Source: an uncultured Acidobacteriia bacterium
Lineage (GTDB): Bacteria; Acidobacteriota; Terriglobia; Bryobacterales; Bryobacteraceae
Assembly (NCBI GenBank): GCA_903851195.1
Contig: CAINNJ010000019.1
Span: forward strand, 62,001 to 126,000
Length of the DNA: 64,000 nt
Reading direction: 5' to 3'
Part shown: in pieces, positions 52,036 through 61,467 of the stretch
How the letters are laid out: each line of letters begins with the position of its first letter
Position numbering within the stretch: position 1 is the stretch's first letter
The notes under the pieces: model-generated
What the model was told of the DNA's origin: nothing
The model's database searches: none
Seen by the model: only the letters and a program-made list of their open reading frames with translations
Program-made: the position numbers and the translations under genes

Positions 52036-53296
52036 CTACGACTCCCGCAGCCGGATTCGCAGGAACACCGATACCGCTGCCGGATGCTGCCCATAAGCCT
52101 GATGAACCGCCTGCGGCATGCTGTACAGCGTAAAATTCGCCCCCAGCCCGGTCGCCAGACGCGGGATAAAATTCAAATCCCGCGTGTACCCCGCCGTATA
52201 TGCCCCGATCCGGAACGGCTGCCCTTCGAGCGAACTGCCCGGCGAACAGTTCGTCCTTATCCACCAGTTCCACCCGCCCCGTCAAATAGTTCACGTCGCC
52301 GAAACGCGCCACCGATTCCACCCCGTAGCCGTTCAGCTTGTGCCCGTCCGCCAACTTGTGGACGCGCCCCCACAACACGCTGCTCGCCCACTCCCCCCGG
52401 GCATAGGGACGCACATAGGTCACCGAAGCCGTGGTCCGCACCTGGTCGCCCGGCTCCAGCGCCTCGGGCCGCGTCAGCCGACCCGCGGAAACCTGCCCGC
52501 TCCAGTTCTTATTGGGAGAAACGGTCAGCCGCCCGGAGTACGAATCCATCGCCCCATGGTCGATATTCCAGCGATTCTCGTCGGGCTCGCCGCCGTGAAA
52601 ACCACTCGCCTCCAGCCCGAAAATACCCCAGCCGACGCCGCCCGTCACCACCTCATCGGAGATATGCGTCGAATCCTGTAAGTGGTGTCCCAGGGTGGCT
52701 TGCGGCAGTTCCGCCGCGGACACCCGGTGCGGAAACGCCACCGGACCGAGCGCCGGATCCCCCACCGGCGCCGCGTATAGCCAGAACCGCTTGTTTTCTC
52801 CGAGCGGATGCGTATACCGGACCGCCAGTTCCATGAAGAGATCGTGCGGATGCTGCCCGTCCGTGATCGGACGCCCCTGCGCCGTCTCACCCGTCTGGAA
52901 AAGCTCGGGATACCTCTTGTTCGTCACGGTAGCCGGATCCACACTCAGCATCGACCGGACCGCGAACGTGCCGCCCCACACCGAGTGCGACGCCTCCCCC
53001 ATAAACCAGTTCATCGACGCAAACTTATCTCCGCCGCGCGGCCCCGATTGTTGCGTATCACCCACGAAAACCTGCCCGTGCAGCATCAGGCGCCAACTGC
53101 CAGCGCTCAGGTGCAGCATGTCGTTCATCGGCGATGCCGCCGGATTGAAGCTGGTCCCCGAAGCCTCCATGACCATGCCGCCCAACATGTCATGACCCGA
53201 CATCTCATGACCCGACAAGTCGTGCTGCATGGACGAATGATCCATCTGGGCGCAAAGCGGCCCTGTCACCAAAATCAGCGTTAGAAATTTCCGCAC
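52036..53296 (-). pseudogene. Exported Met/His-rich copper-island protein with a frameshift near its 3' end
   Basis: The frame starting at 53296 gives a signal peptide and then a Met/His-rich segment with HxxM motifs (MDHSSM, HEMSGHDM), typical of copper handling. A predicted beta-rich domain of about 350 residues follows. Near 52238-52240 (CCC on the plus strand) the frame turns to low-quality sequence and stops at 52028. Removing one base restores a coherent C-terminus, RIGAYTAGYTRDLNF and then ATGLGANFTLYSMPQAVH, which ends at a TAG at 52036. So the gene has a +1 indel, either a real mutation or a sequencing error. The family lacks a name I know; it recurs in copper clusters. Confidence 0.7.
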
Positions 53297-53360
53297 CAGA
53301 ACTCCTCAAATCCGTAAATCCGCACATAGCTGTGCCAGGAAGAACCGAATCAGAGGAAAA

Positions 53361-53699
53361 TCAGATCCGCAGAATGGAGAGTTGCCGGGGGGAAGGAGGT
53401 TTCAACGGCCGCGGCGCGGGAGGCAAAGTCACCGAAGCGCGAAGCAAAGCAGCGGCGCCGGAGAACGATTTGGACAGCCAGGCATCGGAAGGGAGAGCCA
53501 CAACCGGAGCCTGACTGGCGGAAACTACCTGATGGCAGGGATATGAAGCCGGCGGCTTGCCCTGATCCTGCTGGTCGCCCGGCTGCTGCGGACAGCACGC
53601 ATGCCGGTTAACGGCTCGTTCCTGGGCAACACAGAATCCCGGGCACAGCACGGCGTACACCAAAAACAAGCTGAATACTGTCGCCGCGAACCGTCGCAT
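53361..53699 (-). CDS. Small exported Cys/His-containing protein of the copper island
   Basis: The 112-residue product starts at the ATG at 53699 with a signal peptide (MRRFAATVFSLFLVYAVLCPGFC). The mature part has ACCPQQ, PCHQ and several Pro/Ser-rich stretches. The cysteine and histidine residues and the position upstream of the Met/His-rich gene suggest a periplasmic metal-binding role. I know no matching family. The C-terminal half is Pro/Leu-rich and probably flexible. It may be co-transcribed with the copper genes downstream. Confidence 0.6.
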   Translation of the reverse strand: MRRFAATVFSLFLVYAVLCPGFCVAQERAVNRHACCPQQPGDQQDQGKPPASYPCHQVVSASQAPVVALPSDAWLSKSFSGAAALLRASVTLPPAPRPLKPPSPRQLSILRI

Positions 53700-53755
53700 G
53701 AATACCTGTTTTGACGCTACCACAACTAAAAACGATAGGTCTTCCCCTCCGGGCG

Positions 53756-54799
53756 TTATCGATGTATGACAACAGACCCCGTCCACAGGCCGGCGCCGCT
53801 TCCCGCAGCCGGCCGCTGTACCGGAAGTGGTTCCGGTCTCCGCATCAGATCCTCCGCCCGTTTCACCGCCGCCTCGCCTGCCGCCGGCGGCAACTCCGTC
53901 ACGCCGGTTTCCGGACCTCTCGGCTCCGCCCGCCGCATCTCCAGCAGCGACCGGATCGCCCTCCCGCGCACCCGCGGGTGCTCATCCCGAATCATCTCGG
54001 TCAGCCGGTCGAAGAACGGAGGTAAACCCATCTTGCCCATCGCCCATGCCGCCGTGGACCGCAGCTCTTCCTTCCCGCTGCGCGACATCGTCATCACTTC
54101 CCGATCGATTCCCGGCTTCCCGGCGAGATGCAGTCCCACAATGGAATTTCCGACCACGCGGTTGTTCCGGTCGAACAAACACCTTTCCATCAGCCGGACC
54201 GCCGGCACCGTGTTCAGGCCCCACAGCGCTTCCACCGCATTCGCCCGAATCCGCTGATCCGGCCGCGCCAGTTGCCTCGCCGTCCAGTCCGGATTCTGCA
54301 CGCGCCGCCCCACGAACAAGGTCGCCTTTTCCGAAACTTTTCTGTCCGCGCTCTCGGGCAGGTGGCTCAGAATCGGCAGCAACCGCCGGCCGCGCGAGGT
54401 CTCATCCAGAATGTCCAGAGCCCGCGCCGAAAGGTCGCTGTCGAAGGCTTCATCCTGCGCCCAATAACTCCGCCCCGGCAGCTTCCGCGCCAGCTTCACA
54501 TCGAACGAGGGATCGATCTTCAGAAAACGCCGGAACAGGTTGACCGCGGACGTCTTGCTGGTATGCGCCGGACTGGAAATTCGCCGCAGCAACTCCTCCC
54601 GCCGCAGCACCAGAATGGAGAGCATCCGGTAAGCGTCGGACTGCTCGCTCGTCTCAAGGCGCTTCAACGCCGCCGTAAGAAACAAATCCGGACTCTCCGA
54701 GGCCAGACGGCGCAGGAACTGCGTCGCCAGAGGAGTGGTATCGAACTGCTCGATCGCCCGCTCCAGATAGCCTTCCATTACGGCCAGACTCAGTTCCAT
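53756..54799 (-). CDS. HEAT-repeat protein
   Basis: The 347-residue protein is nearly all helical. Repeating units of about 30-35 residues in the second half have the HEAT pattern, for example RIRANAVEALWGLNTV, NRVVGNSIVGLHLAG, ELRSTAAWAMGKMG and HPRVRGRAIRSLLEMRR. HEAT repeats make a scaffold for protein binding. No signal peptide, membrane segment or enzyme motif is seen. The first 100 residues are less regular. It lies 56 bp upstream of the small Cys/His gene on the same strand but looks unrelated to copper. Confidence 0.78.
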   Translation of the reverse strand: MELSLAVMEGYLERAIEQFDTTPLATQFLRRLASESPDLFLTAALKRLETSEQSDAYRMLSILVLRREELLRRISSPAHTSKTSAVNLFRRFLKIDPSFDVKLARKLPGRSYWAQDEAFDSDLSARALDILDETSRGRRLLPILSHLPESADRKVSEKATLFVGRRVQNPDWTARQLARPDQRIRANAVEALWGLNTVPAVRLMERCLFDRNNRVVGNSIVGLHLAGKPGIDREVMTMSRSGKEELRSTAAWAMGKMGLPPFFDRLTEMIRDEHPRVRGRAIRSLLEMRRAEPRGPETGVTELPPAAGEAAVKRAEDLMRRPEPLPVQRPAAGSGAGLWTGSVVIHR

Positions 54800-54874
54800 G
54801 CGTTCCCGGCAGGCGGTTACACATGTATCGGCGAGTTCCCGCCGAACCTTTAGCTTGGTGGATTAACTGCCGTG

Positions 54875-55828
54875 CTACTCCGGCACGTACTGCCGCAGAT
54901 ACTTGTGCGCCATTTTGAAACCGAGCGCGTAATCGGCCGTAAAATCCGGCCCCGGCCGGTTCGGCGACCCGTACAGCGGATCCTCATGCTCCAGACTCAT
55001 CGCGCCCTGATACCCCGCCCGCTGCAGCACCGTGAAGAACGCCGCCCAGTCGACCGACCCCAGCCCCGGCAGCCGGTACAGCCACCATTGCGCCCTGTTC
55101 ACCGGATTGATGCCCACCTTGCGCAGCACATCCCAGCGCACTTCCGTGTCTTTGAGATGCACGTCGTAGATCTTGTCCACGAAATCCCGCGCCGTCTGGA
55201 TCGGATCCATCATCTGCCACACCAGGTGCGACGGGTCATACTGCAGGCCCACATACGGCGAGTTCCCGAACCCTTTGAACAGCGCCTCGAAGCCCACCGG
55301 GCTGATGGCCACATTCGCCCCGCCGGGATACGGCTCCCAAAGAATCCGTACTTTATTCGCCTGGCACGCCGGGAAATACCGCTCCGTGTAAACGCGGACA
55401 ATATCGTCCACCTGCTGCTCGAACGGCTTGGCTGTATTCCTTCCCGAAGAGGTGCCGATGTACGGGATCCCGAGCTTGCCCGCCATCTCGATCAGCTTCA
55501 CGAAATAATCGTTATCGGCCTTGCGCTTGTCCGGATCCGCCGCGATATGGTCCTGCGACGCCTGCAGCGCCGACACGTTCATCTGGTGCCGCGTCAGCGA
55601 CGCCTTGACCGTCTCGATCTGCGCGTCCGTGACTTTATTCGCGTCGAGGGTCGAACCCCGCGTCGCTCCCAGAATCATGTTCGTGAAGCCTTCCTGCTTC
55701 GCGAACGCGACGTTGCCTTCCGTGAACGGAGCCAGAATGCCGAGCTTCGGTTTCCACACCGCGGCCCGCGCCAGCTGAGGCAACTGCGTGGAGACGGCAA
55801 TCCCGCCAAGAACCGTGCGTCGGGTCAT
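54875..55828 (-). CDS. Sugar phosphate isomerase/epimerase-like protein, Tat-exported
   Basis: The 317-residue protein has a short twin-arginine leader (MTRRTVLGGIAVSTQLPQLARA) and then an AP-endonuclease family 2/xylose isomerase-like TIM barrel. Metal-ligand-type residues appear as WEPYPGG near 165, QYDPSHLVW near 197, DVHLKDTEV near 222 and SLEHEDP near 278. Such proteins isomerise or epimerise sugars or inositols, often alongside Gfo/Idh/MocA enzymes. Export by Tat is unusual for cytosolic isomerases but frequent in this phylum. The downstream small gene is 10 bp away on the upstream side of the same strand. Confidence 0.85.
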   Translation of the reverse strand: MTRRTVLGGIAVSTQLPQLARAAVWKPKLGILAPFTEGNVAFAKQEGFTNMILGATRGSTLDANKVTDAQIETVKASLTRHQMNVSALQASQDHIAADPDKRKADNDYFVKLIEMAGKLGIPYIGTSSGRNTAKPFEQQVDDIVRVYTERYFPACQANKVRILWEPYPGGANVAISPVGFEALFKGFGNSPYVGLQYDPSHLVWQMMDPIQTARDFVDKIYDVHLKDTEVRWDVLRKVGINPVNRAQWWLYRLPGLGSVDWAAFFTVLQRAGYQGAMSLEHEDPLYGSPNRPGPDFTADYALGFKMAHKYLRQYVPE

Positions 55829-55838
55829 CGGTCGGTCT

Positions 55839-56222
55839 CTACGCCGCGTGGCTCTTGAGCCACTCGTCTTCCCAGGCCTTCACCTGCTTGTCGAACTGCG
55901 CAATCTCTTTCGGCGACACCGCAATATACTCTTTATCGATATCTTCCGCCGTCTCGATCGCGTATTTCAGCTTGCACACCGCCAGCCGCGAACACCACGT
56001 ATCCGTCAGTTCCCGCGACGCGCTCTTGCAGTAAGCCTTCAGCTCCGGATGCTGCAGCACCACCACGCGCTTCATGGTCTGTTCACCGTCGTTGAGCAGG
56101 AAACACACATCGACCGAGTCGCTGTGGCGGATCGAAATACCCGTCTGCAGATACTTGAACAGTGCGTGCCAGGTGCGTCCGAACGGATCGGGTCCAATCT
56201 CGAAGTCGCGGAAGTTTTCCAT
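55839..56222 (-). CDS. Hypothetical protein
   Basis: I do not recognise this 127-residue protein. The ATG at 56222 gives the product beginning MENFRDFEIGPDPFGRTWHALF; a much longer upstream frame is antisense to the inositol-phosphatase gene and is discarded. The protein is soluble with two cysteines in the middle (AYCKSAS, TWCSRL) and a charged helical C-terminus ending DEWLKSHAA. It lies 10 bp upstream of the isomerase gene on the same strand. No signal peptide is present. The coherent composition and coupling suggest it is real. Confidence 0.6.
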   Translation of the reverse strand: MENFRDFEIGPDPFGRTWHALFKYLQTGISIRHSDSVDVCFLLNDGEQTMKRVVVLQHPELKAYCKSASRELTDTWCSRLAVCKLKYAIETAEDIDKEYIAVSPKEIAQFDKQVKAWEDEWLKSHAA

Positions 56223-56303
56223 CAACGGTATTTTAACAGCGGCCTCCGGATCGGCAACCCGGCATCGCAAGTGTAGTCTGGTAACAGACCCGCAAAATCC
56301 GAA

Positions 56304-57071
56304 ATGGCATACGAAAAAGAACTCACCCTGGGAGCCGCCATCGCGCGCAAAGCCGGCGATCTGGCCCTCAAAATCCGCGAAGGCAACATCGGAATCGAGA
56401 TTAAATCCGACGAATCCCCCGTCACCGTCGCCGATAAAGCCTGCGAAAAACTGATCGTGGAAGAACTGACCGCCGCTTTCCCGGGCGACGGCATGCTCGG
56501 CGAAGAAGGCGCGACGCAGGAGTCCGGCAACGGCCGCCGCTGGATCATCGACCCCATCGACGGCACGCGCGACTTCATCCGCGGCACCGGCGCCTGGAGC
56601 GTCCTCATCGGCCTTGAAGAAGATGGCAAGATTGTCGCCGGCCACGCCTATTTCCCCGCCCGCGGCGAGATGTACTCGGCCGCCAAAGGCCAGGGCGCGT
56701 TTCAGGACGGCACCCGCATCCACGCGTCCAACGTGCAGACCAAAAGCGAAGCTCTCATCTGCTGCAACGGCCTCGGCTTCATGCACCGCTTCGGCTTCGC
56801 GAACGAACTGGTGGACTGGCTCAGCGGCTTCTGGACCGTCCGCAGCATGGGCGGCTGCCTCGACGCCATGCTCCTCGCCCGCGGTTCCGCCGACGTCTGG
56901 CTCGAAGCGCAGGCCAAACCGTGGGACCTCGCGCCGCTCAAAATCATCGCCGACGAAGCCGGCCTGGTGACTTTCGATTTCAAGGGCGAAGACACCATCT
57001 ACGGCGGCAATTACGTTATCTGCGTCCCGGCCCTCGCCGAGGAACTGAAACGCTTCACGGCCAAGGCATAA
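56304..57071 (+). CDS. Inositol monophosphatase-family phosphatase (HisN-like)
   Basis: The 255-residue enzyme has the family's Mg2+ sites: GEEGAT near residue 66, DPIDGTRDF near 82, and AKPWDLAPLKIIADEAG near 210. Members dephosphorylate inositol phosphates, histidinol phosphate or PAP/fructose-bisphosphate. A HisN-like histidinol phosphatase is possible, but inositol or sugar phosphate is equally plausible, and the sequence does not decide. The zinc dehydrogenase gene starts 6 bp downstream, so the two are probably one operon. Confidence 0.9.
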   Translation: MAYEKELTLGAAIARKAGDLALKIREGNIGIEIKSDESPVTVADKACEKLIVEELTAAFPGDGMLGEEGATQESGNGRRWIIDPIDGTRDFIRGTGAWSVLIGLEEDGKIVAGHAYFPARGEMYSAAKGQGAFQDGTRIHASNVQTKSEALICCNGLGFMHRFGFANELVDWLSGFWTVRSMGGCLDAMLLARGSADVWLEAQAKPWDLAPLKIIADEAGLVTFDFKGEDTIYGGNYVICVPALAEELKRFTAKA

Positions 57072-57077
57072 ATCCCC

Positions 57078-58106
57078 ATGAAAGCAGCGGAATTAATCGG
57101 CATCAGAGAGTTCCGGATCGTCGATCAGGATCTTCCCGATCCCGGCCCCGGCCAGGTGCAGGTCCGCGTTGCCGCCGTCGGCATCTGCGGCTCCGACCTG
57201 CACAACTTCACCGAGGGCGGCATTGGCGATTCGCCCTGTAAGTACCCCATGATCTTGGGCCATGAGCCCTCCGGCGTCGTCCTCAAGACCGGCGCGGGAG
57301 TCTCCGGCCTGGCTGCCGGCGACCAGTTCGCCCTCGAACCCGCCATCGCCTGTGGCGAGTGCCGCCTGTGCCGGATGGGCCGCGAAAATCTCTGCGACAA
57401 CATGCGTTTCATGAGTTCGGGCGGCATCCCCGGCTTCTTCCGCGAGCGCGTGAACGTACCCGCGCACAATCTCATTCCCGTTCCGAAACACGTCGGCCTG
57501 CGCGAAGCCACCCTCATCGAGCCCATCGCCGTCGCGCTCCACTCTCTTTCGTTCGCCTCTCTGAAAGCCGGCGAGACGGCAGTCGTCTTCGGCGCCGGGC
57601 CGATCGGCCTGTTGACCATCGCGGCCCTGAAACTCGCCGGCGCCGGACGCGTCTGGGCCGTGGAACCGGTGGCCCACCGCCGCGAAATGGCGAAAGCGAT
57701 GGGCGCGGATGTCGTTCTCGACGCCGCCGAACCCGTCGCCACTATCTGGCACGACACCGGCAACCGCGGTGTCGACCTCGCCTTCGACTGCGCTGCCGGC
57801 GTGGACACCGTGAACCAGTGCATCGGCGCGCTTACCAAGACCGGACGCCTCATCTACACGGCCATTCCCGCAGCCGTCCATGTGCCGTTCCACGCTCCCG
57901 GTCTGCGCAAGAAGGAGATCAGCTTCTTTAACGTCTACCGGTCGAATCACCAGACCGAACAGGCCCGCGACATCCTGGCGGATCACGTTGCCCTCTTCGC
58001 GCCGATGCTCACGCACGCCAAACCGCTCGACCAGATCCAGCAGGCTTTCGACCTCGTCACCCGTTACGAAGACGGTGTGGGCAAAATGCTCGTGACCCCG
58101 GCGTAG
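57078..58106 (+). CDS. Zinc-dependent medium-chain dehydrogenase (sorbitol/threonine dehydrogenase type)
   Basis: The 342-residue protein has the catalytic zinc site in VGICGSDLHNFTEGG and LGHEPSG. The structural zinc is bound by four Cys in CGECRLCRMGRENLC near residue 95. A Rossmann NAD(P) domain has VVFGAGPIGLLTIAALKLAG near residue 172. It oxidises a secondary alcohol, most likely a polyol or threonine-like substrate, in the cytoplasm. It follows the inositol-phosphatase gene by 6 bp, which fits cyclitol or polyol metabolism (inference). The stop is 3 bp from the convergent M28 peptidase end. Confidence 0.92.
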   Translation: MKAAELIGIREFRIVDQDLPDPGPGQVQVRVAAVGICGSDLHNFTEGGIGDSPCKYPMILGHEPSGVVLKTGAGVSGLAAGDQFALEPAIACGECRLCRMGRENLCDNMRFMSSGGIPGFFRERVNVPAHNLIPVPKHVGLREATLIEPIAVALHSLSFASLKAGETAVVFGAGPIGLLTIAALKLAGAGRVWAVEPVAHRREMAKAMGADVVLDAAEPVATIWHDTGNRGVDLAFDCAAGVDTVNQCIGALTKTGRLIYTAIPAAVHVPFHAPGLRKKEISFFNVYRSNHQTEQARDILADHVALFAPMLTHAKPLDQIQQAFDLVTRYEDGVGKMLVTPA

Positions 58107-58109
58107 CCG

Positions 58110-59552
58110 CTATTTCCTCGCGCCGCGATACACCGCGGCTTCCTTCGCATCGCTCCAGCCGGGCCGCTCCGCCCGGTTGGCGATCCCGATCACGCCCGCC
58201 GCCACGCCGCAGTCCACCTTCGCCATATTCGGATAATCGATCTTCTGCCACTCGTCCCCCGCGGCGTGATAGTCGGGGAACTCATACGCCACCACGATCG
58301 TGTGCGCCACCACCCCCGCCAGCGCGAACGCGTAGTTGTCGCTCCGGTCGAAGTAGGCGTCCGCGCCGCGCTTCGCGTAGACTTTCACGCCCTCCTGTTT
58401 CGCGGCGTCTTCCATCAAAGCCGGCAGATTCGAATAGGAAGGCCCGGTGAAGGAAAATGACCCCACCTGCGCCCCGCTCTGCTCGTCGGTCCGCCCCAGC
58501 TGCTCCAGATTGATATCCGCCACGGTGTCGCGCAGAGGTTCCACCGGATGCCGCGTGTAGTAGAACGCGCCCAGCAGCCCTTCCTCTTCCCCATACAGCG
58601 CCAGAAACATCACGCTGCGGCGCGGATGCACCGGCAACGTCGCCAGTGCGGCCGCAATCTCGACCACCGAAACCGTGCCGCTGCCATTGTCGTTCGCGCC
58701 GTTATAAACCCGGTCGGGAGAACCCTCCGGCAGCAATCCCAGATGATCGTAATGCGCCGTCACGAGCACGTACTGGTCGCGCAGCGCCGCGTCCGCCCCC
58801 CGCAGAATCCCGCCTACGTTACGCGCCACCACGGCTTCCGTCCGGGGAGCCGCCACATGCACGGACACCCGCAACTCCCGGTGCTCACCGAGTGCATCCG
58901 CCACCGCCTCGCTGGTCACGCGGATCACCGGCGCGTTCGCCGCATCCCGCTCCTCCAGCCAGGACTCTTCCGCGCGCTCGCGGCTCCGCCCGATCAGCAG
59001 AATCAGCGCCGGCCGTTCGGCCTGGAGTTTGAACAGAGCCGCTTCCGTGCCGTACCGGCGCATGCTGCCCGCCACAACCTTGTCGCGGATCGCCGGCACC
59101 CCGCCGCCCTCGCTGGCCTCCGGCAGCCGGACCACCGCAGCATCCCGAAAATCCACCGCCGCCACCGACCGTACCCGGATATCCCCTGCGGGAAGTTCCA
59201 GTTCGTCGCCGCCATCCCGCAGCGTCAGTTGAAACCCCTCCAGGTTCGGCGTCACCCGGAGCAGCTTCGCCGTCTGGAAATAGCTGCCGTCCTTGCCGAT
59301 CGGCTCCAGCCCCGCCTTCCGGAACTGCGCCGCGATGAACTCCGCCGCCACATCCAGACCGCGCGACGGCGTGCCCCTGCCCTCCAGCGCGTCGGACGCC
59401 AGAAACGATAGATTCCCGCGCAGCGAATCGGCCGAAATTCGTTCGAGTGCGGCCTGTTCCGGCGCCGAAAGCCCCGCCGAGTGGGTGGCTGCGCCCGCCG
59501 TAAACAGGACCGCGCACAACCAGACCGTCCCGCAGCCGAGCGTTGCTTTCAC
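58110..59552 (-). CDS. Exported M28-family zinc peptidase
   Basis: The 480-residue protein has a signal peptide (KATLGCGTVWLCAVLFTAGAA) from the GTG at 59552, with GGAG four bases upstream. It has a PA-like domain and then the M28 zinc motifs: HYDHLG near residue 265, NGANDNGSGT near 285, GEEEGLLGAF near 325, and a C-terminal His in DYHAAGDEW. It is probably an aminopeptidase active in the periplasm. The GTG lies 1 bp before the end of the second aldolase gene, so it is likely co-transcribed downstream of it. The discarded upstream extension lies in that gene. Confidence 0.9.
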   Translation of the reverse strand: MKATLGCGTVWLCAVLFTAGAATHSAGLSAPEQAALERISADSLRGNLSFLASDALEGRGTPSRGLDVAAEFIAAQFRKAGLEPIGKDGSYFQTAKLLRVTPNLEGFQLTLRDGGDELELPAGDIRVRSVAAVDFRDAAVVRLPEASEGGGVPAIRDKVVAGSMRRYGTEAALFKLQAERPALILLIGRSRERAEESWLEERDAANAPVIRVTSEAVADALGEHRELRVSVHVAAPRTEAVVARNVGGILRGADAALRDQYVLVTAHYDHLGLLPEGSPDRVYNGANDNGSGTVSVVEIAAALATLPVHPRRSVMFLALYGEEEGLLGAFYYTRHPVEPLRDTVADINLEQLGRTDEQSGAQVGSFSFTGPSYSNLPALMEDAAKQEGVKVYAKRGADAYFDRSDNYAFALAGVVAHTIVVAYEFPDYHAAGDEWQKIDYPNMAKVDCGVAAGVIGIANRAERPGWSDAKEAAVYRGARK

Positions 59553-59553
59553 G

Positions 59554-60324
59554 TCACTCCGCCAGCAGCGCGCTCGCCGTTTCCTTCGCTTTTTCGAACA
59601 TGAAGCCGATCTCGCTCCCGCAGCCCAGAAACCGCATCCCGCGCTCTTTCCAGAACCGCGCCTGCGGAATCGCACGCGTCTGCGTGCCCGGCGCAATTCC
59701 CTTCCGCTCGCACGTTTCGCGAATCGCTTCCATCGCCGCCACCATGACGGGATGCTGGAATTCCCCCGGCACGCCCATCGAAATCGACAGATCCGCCGGC
59801 CCGATCATCACCGCGTCGATCCCCGGCACCGAAAGAATCTCCTCCCGCGCCTCCACCGCCCGCTTGCTTTCGATCTGCAGCACCGTCAGCGTGTTGTCGT
59901 TCGTGTGCTCAATCGCGCCCGTGAACGTGTGCGGTTCGTAATCCGTCTGCGGCGCCATCAGCCCGTACCCGCGCACGCCAACCGGCGGGAATTTCGTCCA
60001 GCTCAGCGCCGTCTCGAGCAGCTTCGGATCTTCCATGCGCGGAAAAATAATCCCCTGCGCGCCGCAGTCGAGAGCGCGCGCCACCAGCGAATACTGCAGG
60101 TCCGCCACCCGAACCACCGGGCACAGCCCCACGGTGTTCGCGACGCGGCAGATATCGTTCACGGTTTCAAAATCGAAGTTGCCGTGCTCCAGATCGATGA
60201 AGGCCCAGTGAAACCCTGCCGCCACCAGCAATCGGGGGATTTCCGCGGAACGCAGCGTTCCGAAATTCAGGCCGAGTTGTACCTGTCCGGCTTTCAGGGC
60301 GTGTCTGACGGCGTTTAAACGCAT
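59554..60324 (-). CDS. Second HpcH/HpaI-type aldolase
   Basis: The 256-residue enzyme is a metal-dependent pyruvate aldolase of the HpcH/HpaI family, distinct from the one at 13.7 kb. It has the family motifs FIDLEHGNFDFETVN near residue 42, KFPPVGVRGYGLM near 113 and REEILSVPGIDAVMIGPADLSISMG near 163. It cleaves or forms 2-keto-3-deoxy acids in the cytoplasm. The MlaD-like gene stops 3 bp upstream, and the M28 gene starts 1 bp after its stop, so the three may be co-transcribed although their functions look unrelated. Confidence 0.92.
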   Translation of the reverse strand: MRLNAVRHALKAGQVQLGLNFGTLRSAEIPRLLVAAGFHWAFIDLEHGNFDFETVNDICRVANTVGLCPVVRVADLQYSLVARALDCGAQGIIFPRMEDPKLLETALSWTKFPPVGVRGYGLMAPQTDYEPHTFTGAIEHTNDNTLTVLQIESKRAVEAREEILSVPGIDAVMIGPADLSISMGVPGEFQHPVMVAAMEAIRETCERKGIAPGTQTRAIPQARFWKERGMRFLGCGSEIGFMFEKAKETASALLAE

Positions 60325-60327
60325 ATG

Positions 60328-61392
60328 TCAAAACACTTTATAACGCAGATACTTTTTCGGGTCCCGTTCGATATCCGCCAGCAGTTCCTGCATGCTTTTC
60401 AAGGACCCCGCCAGCGACTCGTACAGTTGCGGATTCCGCAGCAACTGCCCGATGTTCCCCTCGCCCGCCTGCAGCGAGTTCAGCGTCGCATCCGTCCGCG
60501 CCAGCAGTTTCCGCACGTTGCGATACCCCGCATCGTCCTGCAGCAGTGGCCCGATCTTGCCCTTCCCGGCGTTGACCTCCGCCAGCGCCGCCCGCAAATC
60601 CCGCAGCTTTTTCACGAAATCGTTGTACTGGGCGTCGCTCGCGAACAGCCGCCCGCCCGCGCCTTCTCCGCGCTGTATGGCCGCGAGCGACTCGTCCACC
60701 CGCAGCAGCGGTTCCCGGAACTGCGCGTACATCCGGTCGCTGAACAACGCGTCGCCCAGCGGGCTCTTCGGGCTGACGAACGCGTTCATGGCCCGTTCCA
60801 GGTCGCTGACCTGCCGGAGCACGTTCCGGTACTCCTGATCGCCCATCACGAAATGGCCGATCTTCGTGTTGCCCGAAGAAATCTGGATCAGCATCTGGTC
60901 CGCCTGCTGCAACTCGGTCTGGAACGTGCGGATCAAATTCGCCCGGTCTTCCGCGTTTTTGAGCGGTTCACTGCGCAGCAGACCGCCATCCGCCAGATAC
61001 GCCGGATTCTTCCCCGGCGCGATGTCGACAAATTTAAAGCCAACCAGCGTGTCGGCCCCCACGCTCGTCTGCGAATCCTGCGGGATCGACCGCAGGAAAC
61101 GGCTCGTGATCTTCATGTCCACCCGCACGGCGCGCTGCGGATCGAGTGAGGGCGTAATGTCCACCCCGGTCACGTTGCCGATCCGGATTCCGCCCAGCCG
61201 CACCTCGGAGTTCCTCGCCAGCCCCGTCGTATCCGGCATGTAGGTAGTAACGGCAGCTTTCGCGGAAAACGAGTCCGGCCCGCCGCCCGAAAGCAGGAAA
61301 GCCAATAACCCGGTCAGGGCCACCGCGCACAGCATCACCGCCGCAACCCGTGCCTGCGCCGCCGCGGTCGGTTTGATTTCCAGTTCGGCCAT
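60328..61392 (-). CDS. MlaD/MCE-domain protein
   Basis: The 354-residue protein has one N-terminal transmembrane helix (ARVAAVMLCAVALTGLLAFLL near residues 15-35). An MCE domain at about 45-125 contains YMPDTTGLARNSEVRLGGIRIGNVTGV. A long helical C-terminal region with repeated LRDLRAAL-type heptads follows. MCE proteins form rings that carry phospholipids between the inner and outer membranes with an ABC transporter. No permease or ATPase gene lies beside it here, so its partners are elsewhere. It is divergent from the YIP1-family gene. Confidence 0.88.
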   Translation of the reverse strand: MAELEIKPTAAAQARVAAVMLCAVALTGLLAFLLSGGGPDSFSAKAAVTTYMPDTTGLARNSEVRLGGIRIGNVTGVDITPSLDPQRAVRVDMKITSRFLRSIPQDSQTSVGADTLVGFKFVDIAPGKNPAYLADGGLLRSEPLKNAEDRANLIRTFQTELQQADQMLIQISSGNTKIGHFVMGDQEYRNVLRQVSDLERAMNAFVSPKSPLGDALFSDRMYAQFREPLLRVDESLAAIQRGEGAGGRLFASDAQYNDFVKKLRDLRAALAEVNAGKGKIGPLLQDDAGYRNVRKLLARTDATLNSLQAGEGNIGQLLRNPQLYESLAGSLKSMQELLADIERDPKKYLRYKVF

Positions 61393-61467
61393 TTCGCGAG
61401 GTCGCCCTCAGCCGCCAGTTTAACAGCGCGGAACGGAGCCTGTTTGCTGATAGACTGCCTTTCAATC

